Source: JAHEAO01 sp037968535 (GTDB lineage Bacteria > Pseudomonadota > Alphaproteobacteria > Rhodobacterales > Rhodobacteraceae). From it: DNA of 57,684 bases. This document shows positions 14,826 to 23,239 of the stretch, piece after piece. The notes beneath the pieces were generated by a model that saw only the letters and a program-made list of their open reading frames with translations, searched no databases and was not told the DNA's origin. The stretch's first letter is position 1, and each line of letters begins with the position of its first letter. Location of the stretch: positions 1-57,684 of the forward strand of contig JBBKVT010000187.1 in the NCBI GenBank assembly GCA_037968535.1, in the 5' to 3' direction. The position numbers and the translations under genes are program-made.

Positions 14826-17000
14826 ATGACGAAGGCTGATTTTCTGAAAGCCGACTGGGCCAAGCCCGTCGACTTGCCCGAGGCAGAACGCTTCGGACCC
14901 GGCCGGTTCTTCAACCGCGAACTAAGTTGGCTCGCCTTCAACTGGCGGGTACTCGAAGAGGCAGAGAACCCGCGTGTGCCGCTTCTGGAAAGGCTGCGGT
15001 TCCTGTCGATCTCGGCCACTAACCTTGATGAATTCTACACCGTCCGCGTGGCTGGGCTACGCGAACTGTCGCATGCTGGAAACACCACGCCCGCCGCCGA
15101 CGGCCGCAGCCCCGCCGAGCAACTGGTGCTGATCAACAAGCAAGCGCGCAGCCTGATGGTCGCGCAGCAAGCGGCGTGGAACAAGCTGCGACGTGAAATG
15201 GACGCCGAAGGGATCGTCATCTGCAATCGACACAAGTTGTCGAAGGCCGACTCCCGGCATCTGGAAAACGTGTTCCTCACCCAGGTCTTTCCGGTCCTGT
15301 CCCCGCTCGCCATCGACCCCGCCCATCCGTTTCCGTTCATTCCGAACGCCGGATTCGCTTTAGCGCTGCAACTGGAACGCAAATCCGACAAGCGCCCGCT
15401 GCAGGCGCTGTTGCCGATCCCGCAGCAGATTGCCCGCTTCGTTCGCCTTCCCGCCCGATCTGGCCGACATCGCTTCCTGCCACTGGAAGACGTGTTGCTG
15501 TTGCACCTCGACGCATTGTTCCCCGGCTACCAGGCGATTGGCGATTGCGCCTTTAGGGTGCTGCGCGACAGTGATCTCGAAGTCGAGGACGAGGCTGAGG
15601 ATCTGGTCCGTGAATTCGAGGTCGCGTTGAAGCGTCGGCGCCGCGGCGAGGTGGTGCGGATGAAACTTTCCGCCCATGCCCCGCGCGAACTGCGCAAGGT
15701 GATCATGGACGAGCTGCATGTCCAGGAAGATGAAGTCGTCGAGATCAAGGGCATGATCGGCATGGCCGACCTCAAGGAACTTGTTCTGGACGACCGGCCC
15801 GACCTGCTGTGGCCAAGCTTCACGCCCCGTGTCCCTGAACGGGTGCAGGACCACGACGGCGACATGTTCGCCGCGATCCGGCAAAAGGACATGCTGCTGC
15901 ACCATCCCTACGAGACATTCGACATGGTCGTGCGGTTCGTCCAGCAGGCCGCCAATGATCCCGATGTGCTGGCGATCAAACAGACGCTTTACCGCACCTC
16001 GCGTGACAGTCCGGTGGTCGGCGCGCTTTGCGAAGCAGCCGAGAACGGCAAGTCGGTAACGGCGCTTGTTGAACTCAAGGCCCGGTTCGACGAGGCGGCC
16101 AACATCCGGCAATCGCGGCGGCTGGAACGCGCCGGGGCGCATGTTGTCTACGGATTCATCAACTACAAAACCCATGCCAAGATCAGCACAGTCGTGCGGC
16201 GCGAAAACGGTCAACTGGTCACCTATACCCATTACGGCACTGGCAACTATCATCCGATCACCGCGCGGATCTATACTGATCTGTCGCTGTTTACCTGCGA
16301 CCCGGCATTGGGGCGCGACGCCACCAAGGTGTTTAACTACCTGTCGGGCTATGCCCAACCCGACGGTCTGGAAAACCTTGCGATTTCGCCCCTGAACCTC
16401 AAATCGAAGTTGATCGAGATGATCGGGCGCGAAGCGGAACATTCTGATGCGGGAAAGCCCGCCGAAATCTGGGCCAAGATGAACTCGATTGTCGATGCCG
16501 AAGTGATCGACGCGCTATATGCTGCCAGCCAGCGCGGGGTGCGGATCAGCCTCGTGGTGCGCGGCATCTGCGGCTTGCGCCCCGGCATCAAGGGACTGTC
16601 CGAGAATATCCGGGTGAAATCCATCGTCGGACGGTTCTTGGAGCATTCGCGGATCGTCTGTTTCGGCAACGGCCACGGACTACCCGCCAAGAAGGCGAAG
16701 GTCTTCATATCCTCGGCGGACTGGATGGGTCGCAACCTGGTGCGACGGGTCGAAACGCTGGTCGAGATCAAGAATGCGACGGTCAAGGCGCAGATCGTCA
16801 GCCAGATCATGGCGGCCAACATGGCGGATGAAGCGCAAAGCTGGGTTCTGCGCCCCGACGGTCGGTTCGAGCGGCCGGTGCCATCCGATCCCGACCATCC
16901 GTTCAACTGCCACCGCTTCTTCATGGAAAACCCGTCGCTATCCGGACGAGGAAGCGCCGGGGCCGCTGACGTTCCGGAACTGACGCATTCGAAAGATTGA
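14826..17000 (+). CDS. ppk: Polyphosphate kinase 1
   Basis: PPK1 reversibly makes polyphosphate from ATP. The 724-residue chain has all four domains: N-terminal RFFNRELSWLAFNWRVLEEA, head domain SPLAIDPAHPFPFIPN, and two phospholipase-D-like C-terminal domains. His450 in NYKTHAKIS is the expected autophosphorylated histidine, and His607 in FLEHSRIVCFGNG is the second conserved one. Arg-rich phosphate contacts such as KQTLYRTSRDSPVV are present. It is followed by ppx, so polyphosphate synthesis and breakdown are encoded together, and it has a Pho-box-like repeat in front. Confidence 0.97.
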   Translation: MTKADFLKADWAKPVDLPEAERFGPGRFFNRELSWLAFNWRVLEEAENPRVPLLERLRFLSISATNLDEFYTVRVAGLRELSHAGNTTPAADGRSPAEQLVLINKQARSLMVAQQAAWNKLRREMDAEGIVICNRHKLSKADSRHLENVFLTQVFPVLSPLAIDPAHPFPFIPNAGFALALQLERKSDKRPLQALLPIPQQIARFVRLPARSGRHRFLPLEDVLLLHLDALFPGYQAIGDCAFRVLRDSDLEVEDEAEDLVREFEVALKRRRRGEVVRMKLSAHAPRELRKVIMDELHVQEDEVVEIKGMIGMADLKELVLDDRPDLLWPSFTPRVPERVQDHDGDMFAAIRQKDMLLHHPYETFDMVVRFVQQAANDPDVLAIKQTLYRTSRDSPVVGALCEAAENGKSVTALVELKARFDEAANIRQSRRLERAGAHVVYGFINYKTHAKISTVVRRENGQLVTYTHYGTGNYHPITARIYTDLSLFTCDPALGRDATKVFNYLSGYAQPDGLENLAISPLNLKSKLIEMIGREAEHSDAGKPAEIWAKMNSIVDAEVIDALYAASQRGVRISLVVRGICGLRPGIKGLSENIRVKSIVGRFLEHSRIVCFGNGHGLPAKKAKVFISSADWMGRNLVRRVETLVEIKNATVKAQIVSQIMAANMADEAQSWVLRPDGRFERPVPSDPDHPFNCHRFFMENPSLSGRGSAGAADVPELTHSKD

Positions 17001-17050
17001 CGGGGGCGGTCCCGCTTGGCAGGGTTGCGGCGCGAGCGAAGGATGATGCG

Positions 17051-18598
17051 ATGGATGGCAGCAGCGACACTCAGGGCGAAGACTGGGGCCCGTTCGGCAG
17101 GCCGCTGTTCGACGATCCATCCGCGCGGGCGTTGTCTCGCGTCGGCGTCGTGGATGTCGGTTCCAACTCTGTCCGGTTGGTGGTGTTCGATGGCGCCGCC
17201 CGCAGCCCGGCCTACTTCTACAACGAGAAAATCATGTGCGCCTTGGGGGCGGGGCTTGGCATCACCGGACATCTTAACCCCGAGGGCAAGTTGCGGGCAT
17301 TGGCGGCACTCAAACGCTTTCAATTGCTGGCAGAAGGGATGAACCTGCCACCACTGACGGCGGTCGCCACTGCCGCCGTGCGCGACGCGACCGACGGGTC
17401 GGAGTTTCAGAAACAGGTGCTGGCGGAAACCGGGCTGAAACTGTGGGTGATCGACGGCGAGGAAGAGGCCCGGCTGTCGGCGCAAGGTGTGCTGCTGGGT
17501 TGGCCCGAGGCCGAAGGGCTGGTCTGCGACATCGGCGGATCGTCGATGGAACTGGCCGAGGTCAAGGGGGGCCGCGTCGGTCGCCGGGTAACCTCGCCAC
17601 TGGGACCGCTGAAACTTCTGGCGATCAAGGGTGGCAAGAAAGCGCTGCGCACCCATATCGCCGCGATCATTGCCGATCTGGTCGACACGATCGGTCGCGA
17701 CAACAAGCGACTTTACCTGGTGGGCGGAAGTTGGCGAGCAATCGCGCGGCTGGACATGGAACGGCGCGGCTACCCGCTGCATGTGCTGCATGAATACCGG
17801 ATGACGCCGAAGTCGGTTCTGGCCACGGTGAAATGGATCAACGCGAACGACATCAACGCGTTGCGGGCCCGCACCGGCACGTCGGAAGCTCGCATGTCGC
17901 TGGTGCCGATCGCGGCGGAGGTTCTGCGCCAGCTTGTCAGGGCGTTCGGTCCGAAAGAGATCGACGTTTCAAGCTACGGGATTCGGGAAGGCATGCTTTA
18001 TGAACAGATGCCCGAACGCCTGCGCCGCCGCGATCCGCTGATCGAGGCCTGTCGCTTTGCGGAAGCCAAGGACGCCAGGATGCCGGGGGCTGGCAGGGCG
18101 CTGAATACGTTCATCGCGCCGCTGTTTACCTCGGCGAGCCCCGCGCGCAAGCGCATGGTCCGCGCAGCGTGCCTTTTGCATGACGTGACCTGGCGCGCGC
18201 ATCCCGATTACCGCGCCGAGGTCTGTTTTGACAATGCGACCCGCGCCAACCTCGGCGGGTTGACCCATACCGAACGGATCTGGCTGGGGCTGGCGCTGCT
18301 GCACCGCTACAAGAACAGCCGCGATGGATCCCGGTTTGCGGGACTCTTCGAACTTCTGGACGCGCGCGAAATCCAGTCTGCCGAGGTGACGGGAAAAGCA
18401 ATGCGGTTCGGTGCGATGTTCTCGGTCGAGTCGCCGCAGTCGCTGGCGCGACTCAAGTGGCAATCCAAGAAGAAGGTTCTGACCCTGTCACTGACGCCGC
18501 GCGGCGCCGACTTGTTCGGAGAGGTGGCCGAGGCCCGGTTCAGCGGCCTTGCCAGTGCGCTTGGCGCTGAGGCCGTGATCAACCGGTTGCGCCGCTGA
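17051..18598 (+). CDS. ppx: Exopolyphosphatase / pppGpp phosphohydrolase family protein
   Basis: A member of the Ppx/GppA family (about 515 residues from this start) that removes terminal phosphate from polyphosphate. The ASKHA phosphate-1 loop is VVDVGSNSVRLVVFD, phosphate-2 is VCDIGGSSMELAEV, and VGGSWRAIARL is the adenosine-side loop. A C-terminal HD-like helical domain contains RAACLLHDVTWRAHPDYRAE. I prefer the ATG at 17051 (MDGSSDTQGED); the frame also opens at a TTG at 16997 overlapping the ppk stop, which would couple the two genes. The N-terminal 30 residues are not conserved either way. Confidence 0.92.
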   Translation: MDGSSDTQGEDWGPFGRPLFDDPSARALSRVGVVDVGSNSVRLVVFDGAARSPAYFYNEKIMCALGAGLGITGHLNPEGKLRALAALKRFQLLAEGMNLPPLTAVATAAVRDATDGSEFQKQVLAETGLKLWVIDGEEEARLSAQGVLLGWPEAEGLVCDIGGSSMELAEVKGGRVGRRVTSPLGPLKLLAIKGGKKALRTHIAAIIADLVDTIGRDNKRLYLVGGSWRAIARLDMERRGYPLHVLHEYRMTPKSVLATVKWINANDINALRARTGTSEARMSLVPIAAEVLRQLVRAFGPKEIDVSSYGIREGMLYEQMPERLRRRDPLIEACRFAEAKDARMPGAGRALNTFIAPLFTSASPARKRMVRAACLLHDVTWRAHPDYRAEVCFDNATRANLGGLTHTERIWLGLALLHRYKNSRDGSRFAGLFELLDAREIQSAEVTGKAMRFGAMFSVESPQSLARLKWQSKKKVLTLSLTPRGADLFGEVAEARFSGLASALGAEAVINRLRR

Positions 18599-18642
18599 CG
18601 GATTGAGACGCCTGGCGGCGTCTAGAGATCGCAGGCACCGCC

Positions 18643-18658
18643 CCGGACCTTGTCCGGC
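18643..18658. repeat. Short palindromic CCGGACC-type unit past ppx
   Basis: CCGGACCTTGTCCGG forms a compact hairpin 45 bases after the ppx stop, directly ahead of copy C of the convergent-end repeat. Similar CCGGAC-TTGATCC palindromes occur near 38963, 39002 and 52074. Confidence 0.45.
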
Positions 18659-18700
18659 GCGCTGCGATGCCTCCGGCGGGGATATTTTCAAGACGATGAA
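18655..18700 (+). repeat. Convergent-end repeat, copy C
   Basis: It carries the exact core TGCCTCCGGCGGGGATATTT followed by TCAAGACGATGAAG. It lies between the stops of ppx (plus) and the small secreted-protein gene (minus, ends at 18710). Confidence 0.75.
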
Positions 18701-18709
18701 GCGGCCACG

Positions 18710-19018
18710 TCAGAGCTCGACCTCGCCATCTTCCTCCAGATGCTCGGGCACCAGCGGCACCTTGCGACGAATGATGATGTCGCCGTTTGGCAGCACTTCC
18801 GGTGGCAGATAGGCGTTCAGATCATCAATCTTGTCTTCCAGCCCTTCCAGTGCGGGGCCGATTTCCTGCATCAAGCCCCGAAGCAGCAGACGGGTGCCTT
18901 CCTGCAGCATGTTCATGCCTTCGCTGATCTCGCCGGATTCGGGCGCGGTGGTGTCCTGCGCAATGGCAGGTAGGCCGTTGACGGTGAGGACGAGCAGGGC
19001 TGCGGCGATTTGTTTCAT
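18710..19018 (-). CDS. Small secreted protein of unknown function
   Basis: A 102-residue protein with a clear Sec signal peptide (MKQIAAALLVLTVNGLPAIA, cleaved after AIA). The mature part is acidic and helix-prone (ISEGMNMLQEGTRLLLRGLMQEIGPALEGL in pieces) and ends with PPEVLPNGDIIIRRKVPLVP, a segment conserved in a Rhodobacterales family that is sometimes mislabelled AAA+ ATPase. There is no nucleotide-binding motif. It is probably periplasmic; the function is unknown. It follows the endonuclease-like gene by 39 bases on the same strand. Confidence 0.82.
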   Translation of the reverse strand: MKQIAAALLVLTVNGLPAIAQDTTAPESGEISEGMNMLQEGTRLLLRGLMQEIGPALEGLEDKIDDLNAYLPPEVLPNGDIIIRRKVPLVPEHLEEDGEVEL

Positions 19019-19057
19019 AAGCCGACGATAAGCGATTCCAGCCCGATTTTGAAGGGA

Positions 19058-20083
19058 TCACACCGTCAGATCGATTGAAACCGGAAAATGATCGCTGGCG
19101 GCCAGCAACGCTTCGCGCAGTTCGGGGGTCGCGTAGCACACCGGATCGTCGAACGGATGCCATATCCGCCACTCGGGGCGTTTCGACATCAGCGATTCCG
19201 ACACCATCACGTAATCCAGAAGCGCCTGCAGATAGCGCTTCTGATCGGCGATGTAAAACCTGGCCGTGACGGGCATTGCCCCGACCCTGCGGGTCAGCGC
19301 CATCCTGGCATGCGGATCATAGAGACAGGGGCAGCCCTCTTCGCCCATCACAATCTCGATCCCTGACCGGCCAAACAGCTTTTCGTATTCGTCAAGGCCC
19401 GGACCGTCGTTGAAATCCCCAAGCACCACCAGATTGTCGCCAGCCTCCAGATCTTCCTCGACGCGGGCGCGCAGCCAGATGCACTGCGCCAGTTGCTTGC
19501 GGCGATTCTGGATTGCGATCCGCATCTGCTCGGCCGGACCGCGCGCGCCGTGCGGCGCCTTGGACTTGATGTGAACGCCGATAAGCCGCAGCGCGGTTCC
19601 CGACCGGGTGGATACCGCAACTTCGAGCGGCGGCTTGGAAAATGTCACGATCTCGGAACTGGCGTCGGCGTCCAGATCCCATCGGAACCGGCCATCAAAG
19701 CGGGGTGCCTGTGCGTCTGAACCATCGGACGGCACACTGCCGCGGGGATCATGCCGGGCGCTGAGGACATCGGGATCGAAGAGCAGAGCGATTTCCTGCT
19801 GGGTCTCGTTGTAGAAGCCCGCAACCGCCTTGCGCGCGCGCAGTCCGAAGAACTTCGCGAAGGCTTCCAGCGCGCGGGTCGCCGACCAGCGGCCGTTCTG
19901 ATCCGGCGCCTCGATCACCATCACTGCATCGGCATCGAGCGCCGCAAAGACGATGCCGAGGGCGGTCAACTGTTGTTCGCGCGTCACATCCTGGCGACCC
20001 GACCAGTTCGCGTCGGCCAGCAGCGCCCCGTCATCAGAGAAGAGAGAGTTGAACCATTCGACGTTATAAGTCGCGATCCGCAT
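19058..20083 (-). CDS. Endonuclease/exonuclease/phosphatase-family protein
   Basis: A 341-residue metal-dependent hydrolase of the DNase I/EEP fold. The start is MRIATYNVEWFNSLFS at 20083, because the ATG overlaps the TGA of the upstream dnaJ-like gene. Catalytic landmarks are the N-terminal TYNVEW, the Glu in VIEAPDQNGR, VLGDFNDGPG, and the C-terminal ASDHFPVSIDL with the active-site His. The substrate cannot be told from sequence. It lacks a signal peptide, so it is probably cytosolic. Confidence 0.88.
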   Translation of the reverse strand: MRIATYNVEWFNSLFSDDGALLADANWSGRQDVTREQQLTALGIVFAALDADAVMVIEAPDQNGRWSATRALEAFAKFFGLRARKAVAGFYNETQQEIALLFDPDVLSARHDPRGSVPSDGSDAQAPRFDGRFRWDLDADASSEIVTFSKPPLEVAVSTRSGTALRLIGVHIKSKAPHGARGPAEQMRIAIQNRRKQLAQCIWLRARVEEDLEAGDNLVVLGDFNDGPGLDEYEKLFGRSGIEIVMGEEGCPCLYDPHARMALTRRVGAMPVTARFYIADQKRYLQALLDYVMVSESLMSKRPEWRIWHPFDDPVCYATPELREALLAASDHFPVSIDLTV

Positions 20084-20763
20084 CAGTCTGGTGACCCGCC
20101 TATCTGCTGCCAGGCCCGGTTGATCGCGATCAGTCGGCTTTCGGCCAGCTTCACGGCCTCTTCGGGCAGACCGCGGGCGATCATCTTGTCTGGATGCGTG
20201 TCCTGGACCAGCTTGCGCCAAGCCTTACGCGCTTCGGCGATGCTGGCATCCGCGGGCAGGTTGAGGACGCTGTAGGGATCCGGCTCGGCATCGGGAACGA
20301 AGCGACTGCGCAGTGCGCGGAACTCCCGCTCGGGCAGACCAAAGATCTGCGCGACGCGTTCCAGGAATGCGTCCTCGTTCGGGTGATAGTCGCCATCGGC
20401 GACAGCGATGTGGAACAGGCCTTCCATCAGATCGCACAGAACGCCGTCCACGCCATCGAACATCAGCTTGATCCGGCTGGCATACTCCTCGAACCCTGCA
20501 ATATCCTGCCGGGCCAGATTGAACACCCGTGCGGCATTCTTTTCCTCGGCAGGCGGGATCGTGAAGACCTCTCGGAAAGCGGACACCTCGTCGCGGGTGA
20601 CCAGGCCGTCCGCCTTTGCCATCTTGGCCCCGAGCGCGATCACCGCAATGGCGAACGCCACCGAGCGCTGCGGCGGGCTGCGCAGGGAATCGAAGACCGC
20701 CGAAAGCGGCTCTCCTGATCTCAGGGCGGACAGGGCATCCGATATGCGGGACCAGAGTGACAT
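20083..20763 (-). CDS. TerB-like plus DnaJ-domain protein (DjlA-like co-chaperone)
   Basis: A 226-residue two-domain protein. Residues about 30-150 form the all-helical TerB/DjlA-type domain (AIAVIALGAKMAKADGLVTR, then IAVADGDYHPNEDAFL with acidic metal-binding-like residues). Residues about 160-225 are a J domain (DPYSVLNLPADASIAEARKAWRKL in pieces) with the essential HPD in THPDKM. E. coli DjlA has an N-terminal membrane helix; this one does not. It is expected to stimulate DnaK. Its stop overlaps the start of the endonuclease-like gene. Confidence 0.88.
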   Translation of the reverse strand: MSLWSRISDALSALRSGEPLSAVFDSLRSPPQRSVAFAIAVIALGAKMAKADGLVTRDEVSAFREVFTIPPAEEKNAARVFNLARQDIAGFEEYASRIKLMFDGVDGVLCDLMEGLFHIAVADGDYHPNEDAFLERVAQIFGLPEREFRALRSRFVPDAEPDPYSVLNLPADASIAEARKAWRKLVQDTHPDKMIARGLPEEAVKLAESRLIAINRAWQQIGGSPD

Positions 20764-20803
20764 GCGCCCTATTACCGCGTTGGACGCGAAGTGTCAGGCG
20801 GCA

Positions 20804-21292
20804 TCACAGCAGTTTCTGCATCAGGTGCAGATCCATCCAACGCCCGAACTTGAACCCGACCTGGGGCAATACCGCGACGGTCACATAACCAAGTGCCAGG
20901 TGAAAGCCGACGCCTGCCTGATTTTCGCCGCTGACGCCCGCGAAAAGCGAATGGACGCCACGGCGGCGCGCGTGGTCTTCGATCGCGGCCAGCAAGGCGC
21001 GCCCGATGCCGCGCCCTTTCGCGTCCGGCGCAAGTATGACGGTATGTTCCATCGTCCGGGCATAGCCGATCCCGCCGCGAAACTGGTCGTATGTTGCAAA
21101 GCCCGTTATGCTGCCAGCCTCCTCGGCCACAAGAAACGCCCGGTCCGCCTCGTGCCGCGCCTTGATCATCGCGCGAATGTCGGCGGCGGTTTTTTCCACG
21201 GCGTTAAACGTGACTGCCGTGTCCCTGATTTGCGGATTCCAGACGGTCGCAATCCGGTCCGCGTCCTGCGCTGTCGCGGGGCGGATTATCAA
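20804..21292 (-). CDS. GNAT-family N-acetyltransferase
   Basis: A 162-residue acetyltransferase resembling the phosphinothricin/methionine sulfoximine acetyltransferase group. It begins MIIRPATAQDADRIATVWN and contains the acetyl-CoA pyrophosphate loop VILAPDAKGRGIGRALL (Q/R-x-x-G-x-G/A) and the C-terminal GFHLALGYVTVAVLPQVGFKFGRW in two pieces, which is typical of that group. The ATG overlaps the stop of the VOC-type gene (ATGA), so the two are translated together. Confidence 0.9.
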   Translation of the reverse strand: MIIRPATAQDADRIATVWNPQIRDTAVTFNAVEKTAADIRAMIKARHEADRAFLVAEEAGSITGFATYDQFRGGIGYARTMEHTVILAPDAKGRGIGRALLAAIEDHARRRGVHSLFAGVSGENQAGVGFHLALGYVTVAVLPQVGFKFGRWMDLHLMQKLL

Positions 21293-21912
21293 CGCAGCAC
21301 CTTGCGTCCAGAAGGCGTTTGCACGGTCGCGAACAATGCTTTTCGCTGCGCGGGTTGGATTTCAATGTTGGACAAATCAATCATGGATCCCATATAAATG
21401 CGTAAGTTTTCCGCCTCCGGATGTTCAATTTGCAACTTTTCGAGGCGACAACACCGATCTGGCAGCAACGCCGAGGGATGCGCCTTTCCCTCCCATGCGA
21501 TCAGCGCGGGAAATGCACCGTCAAAAGGCAGACAACCGTCATCTGGAACGACCATCTGCCACCTCAGGTCACCCCGCGCGGCGGGGATCACCCGGCCGAT
21601 TCCGGGCGGCGCTGCCGATAGCGCGCCCGCCAGGTCTGTTGTCCGGCAAACCCAGTTGGTCAGACGCGGCGGGCCGGAAAACCGGTCCATGTCGAACCAG
21701 CGCACCCGACCGGGCGGCGGCGCATCGGGATTGACAGCGATGACCTCGAGGTAAAGACCCGGCCTAAGCGACAGCAGACGGTTGTGGGTGCCCATGAACC
21801 CATGTTCACCGCCAGGCGCCAGCGACACCTCCAGCAGGTCTTCGACATAGGCAACGCCCTCTGACAGCGTTTCGGCGCAGACCGCCAGGTGGTCGGGTTC
21901 CAGTAGGGGCAT
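21289..21912 (-). CDS. VOC/glyoxalase-like domain protein
   Basis: A 207-residue protein; the start at 21912 is chosen because MPLLEPDHLAVCAETLSEGV is the family N-terminus, and the upstream 40 codons are not protein-like. It matches the glyoxalase-like domain group: HLAV strand, GGEHGFMGTHNRLLSL, YLEVIAVNPDAPPPGRVRWF. Metal ligands of this fold would be His8 and a downstream Glu in YLEV. The substrate is unknown. It lies directly upstream of, and overlaps, the GNAT gene. Confidence 0.8.
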   Translation of the reverse strand: MPLLEPDHLAVCAETLSEGVAYVEDLLEVSLAPGGEHGFMGTHNRLLSLRPGLYLEVIAVNPDAPPPGRVRWFDMDRFSGPPRLTNWVCRTTDLAGALSAAPPGIGRVIPAARGDLRWQMVVPDDGCLPFDGAFPALIAWEGKAHPSALLPDRCCRLEKLQIEHPEAENLRIYMGSMIDLSNIEIQPAQRKALFATVQTPSGRKVLR

Positions 21913-22033
21913 GACGTGACTTTCCTCGAGATCGGTTGACCCAGTTTTCGTCGGAAATCGACCCGGATCAAATTGAAATCGCTGCGACACGCACCAATTC
22001 ATCTGGAACGCAAACAAAACAGTCGGGAACAAG

Positions 22034-23224
22034 ATGATCCACCGGGCATTTCAACGCTTCTTCGTCGGCGATGCGGCCGCAGGCATCCTTCTGATGGCCG
22101 CAGCGGCAGCGGCGCTTCTGATCGCCAATTCCGCCTTTCACCCGTTTTACCAATCCGCCCTCGACTTATATCTTGAGGTGACGATAAACGACGAGGGCCT
22201 CGAAAAGCCCCTGATCCTTTGGATAAACGACGGCCTGATGGCGATATTCTTCTTCCTGATCGGGCTTGAATTGAAACGCGAGGTGCTGGAGGGAAAATTG
22301 CGGAACCCCCGCGATGTCGTCCTTCCCGGTCTGGCCGCAGTCGGCGGCATGGCCGTTCCGGCACTGATCTTCGTGCTGATCAACCGCAACGATCTTGGAA
22401 ATCTGGCGGGTTGGGCGATCCCGGCGGCAACCGATATCGCCTTTGCGTTGGGGATACTTGCGCTGGTCGGCACGCGCGCACCCGCGTCACTCAAGGTTTT
22501 CCTGCTGACGCTGGCCATCCTTGACGATCTCGGGGCAATCGTGATCATAGCTCTGTTCTACACGGCCGATCTGAAGACCAGTTACCTGATAATGGCGCTG
22601 TTGCCGCTTGCGGGCCTCGTGCTTTTGAACCTGAGCGGCGCGCACCGGGTCGCACCCGCGATCATCCTTGGCACGATCATGTGGTTTCTGGTCCTTCAAT
22701 CCGGCGTTCATGCCACTCTTGCGGGCGTCATCACCGCCTTTTGCATTCCGCTGGTCGACAAATGGGGCAAGTCGCCGCTTCATTCCCTCGAACACGCGCT
22801 GACGCCTTATGTGCTTTATCTGATCGTGCCGATCTTTGCATTCGCCAATGCCGGCGTCATGCTGACCGGACTCACCGTATCGGACCTGATCGCGCCGCTG
22901 CCGCTAGGGATTGCGCTGGGACTGGTCATTGGCAAGCAGATCGGTGTCTTCGGCGTTGCCCTGTTGTTGGTCAAGATGGGCTGGGCGCGTCTTCCGCACG
23001 GTGCGAACTGGGCGCATGTCTATGGTGTTTCCTGTCTGGCTGGGATCGGCTTTACCATGTCGCTGTTCATAGGCGGGCTTAGTTTCGAGAATCCTGAACA
23101 GATGAACGAGGTTCGGCTGGGCGTTCTTGCGGGGTCATTGATATCCGCGATACTCGGCTACACCGTCCTGATGCTCTCGGGCGAACGAAAAGAGGTTTCA
23201 CGCAACCCGCTGCCGGCGCAATAA
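22034..23224 (+). CDS. nhaA: Na+/H+ antiporter NhaA
   Basis: A 396-residue inner-membrane antiporter with 11-12 helices that expels Na+ in exchange for protons. Key motifs are FFLIGLELKREVLEGKL, the paired aspartates in LAILDDLGAIVIIALFYT, and the C-terminal GVSCLAGIGFTMSLFIGGL. The N-terminal FQRFFVGDAAAGILLMAAAA is typical. The gene is transcribed away from the VOC-GNAT pair, with a 121-base gap that should hold both promoters. It ends 15 bases from the opposing mutase gene. Confidence 0.96.
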   Translation: MIHRAFQRFFVGDAAAGILLMAAAAAALLIANSAFHPFYQSALDLYLEVTINDEGLEKPLILWINDGLMAIFFFLIGLELKREVLEGKLRNPRDVVLPGLAAVGGMAVPALIFVLINRNDLGNLAGWAIPAATDIAFALGILALVGTRAPASLKVFLLTLAILDDLGAIVIIALFYTADLKTSYLIMALLPLAGLVLLNLSGAHRVAPAIILGTIMWFLVLQSGVHATLAGVITAFCIPLVDKWGKSPLHSLEHALTPYVLYLIVPIFAFANAGVMLTGLTVSDLIAPLPLGIALGLVIGKQIGVFGVALLLVKMGWARLPHGANWAHVYGVSCLAGIGFTMSLFIGGLSFENPEQMNEVRLGVLAGSLISAILGYTVLMLSGERKEVSRNPLPAQ

Positions 23225-23239
23225 CCCGCCGTTTGGCGC

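Noticed and set aside
22000..22033. GGAAC sequences before nhaA as a sigma-EcfG promoter
   Set aside because: Two GGAAC occur, but neither has a GTT at the required 16-18 base distance before the start codon.
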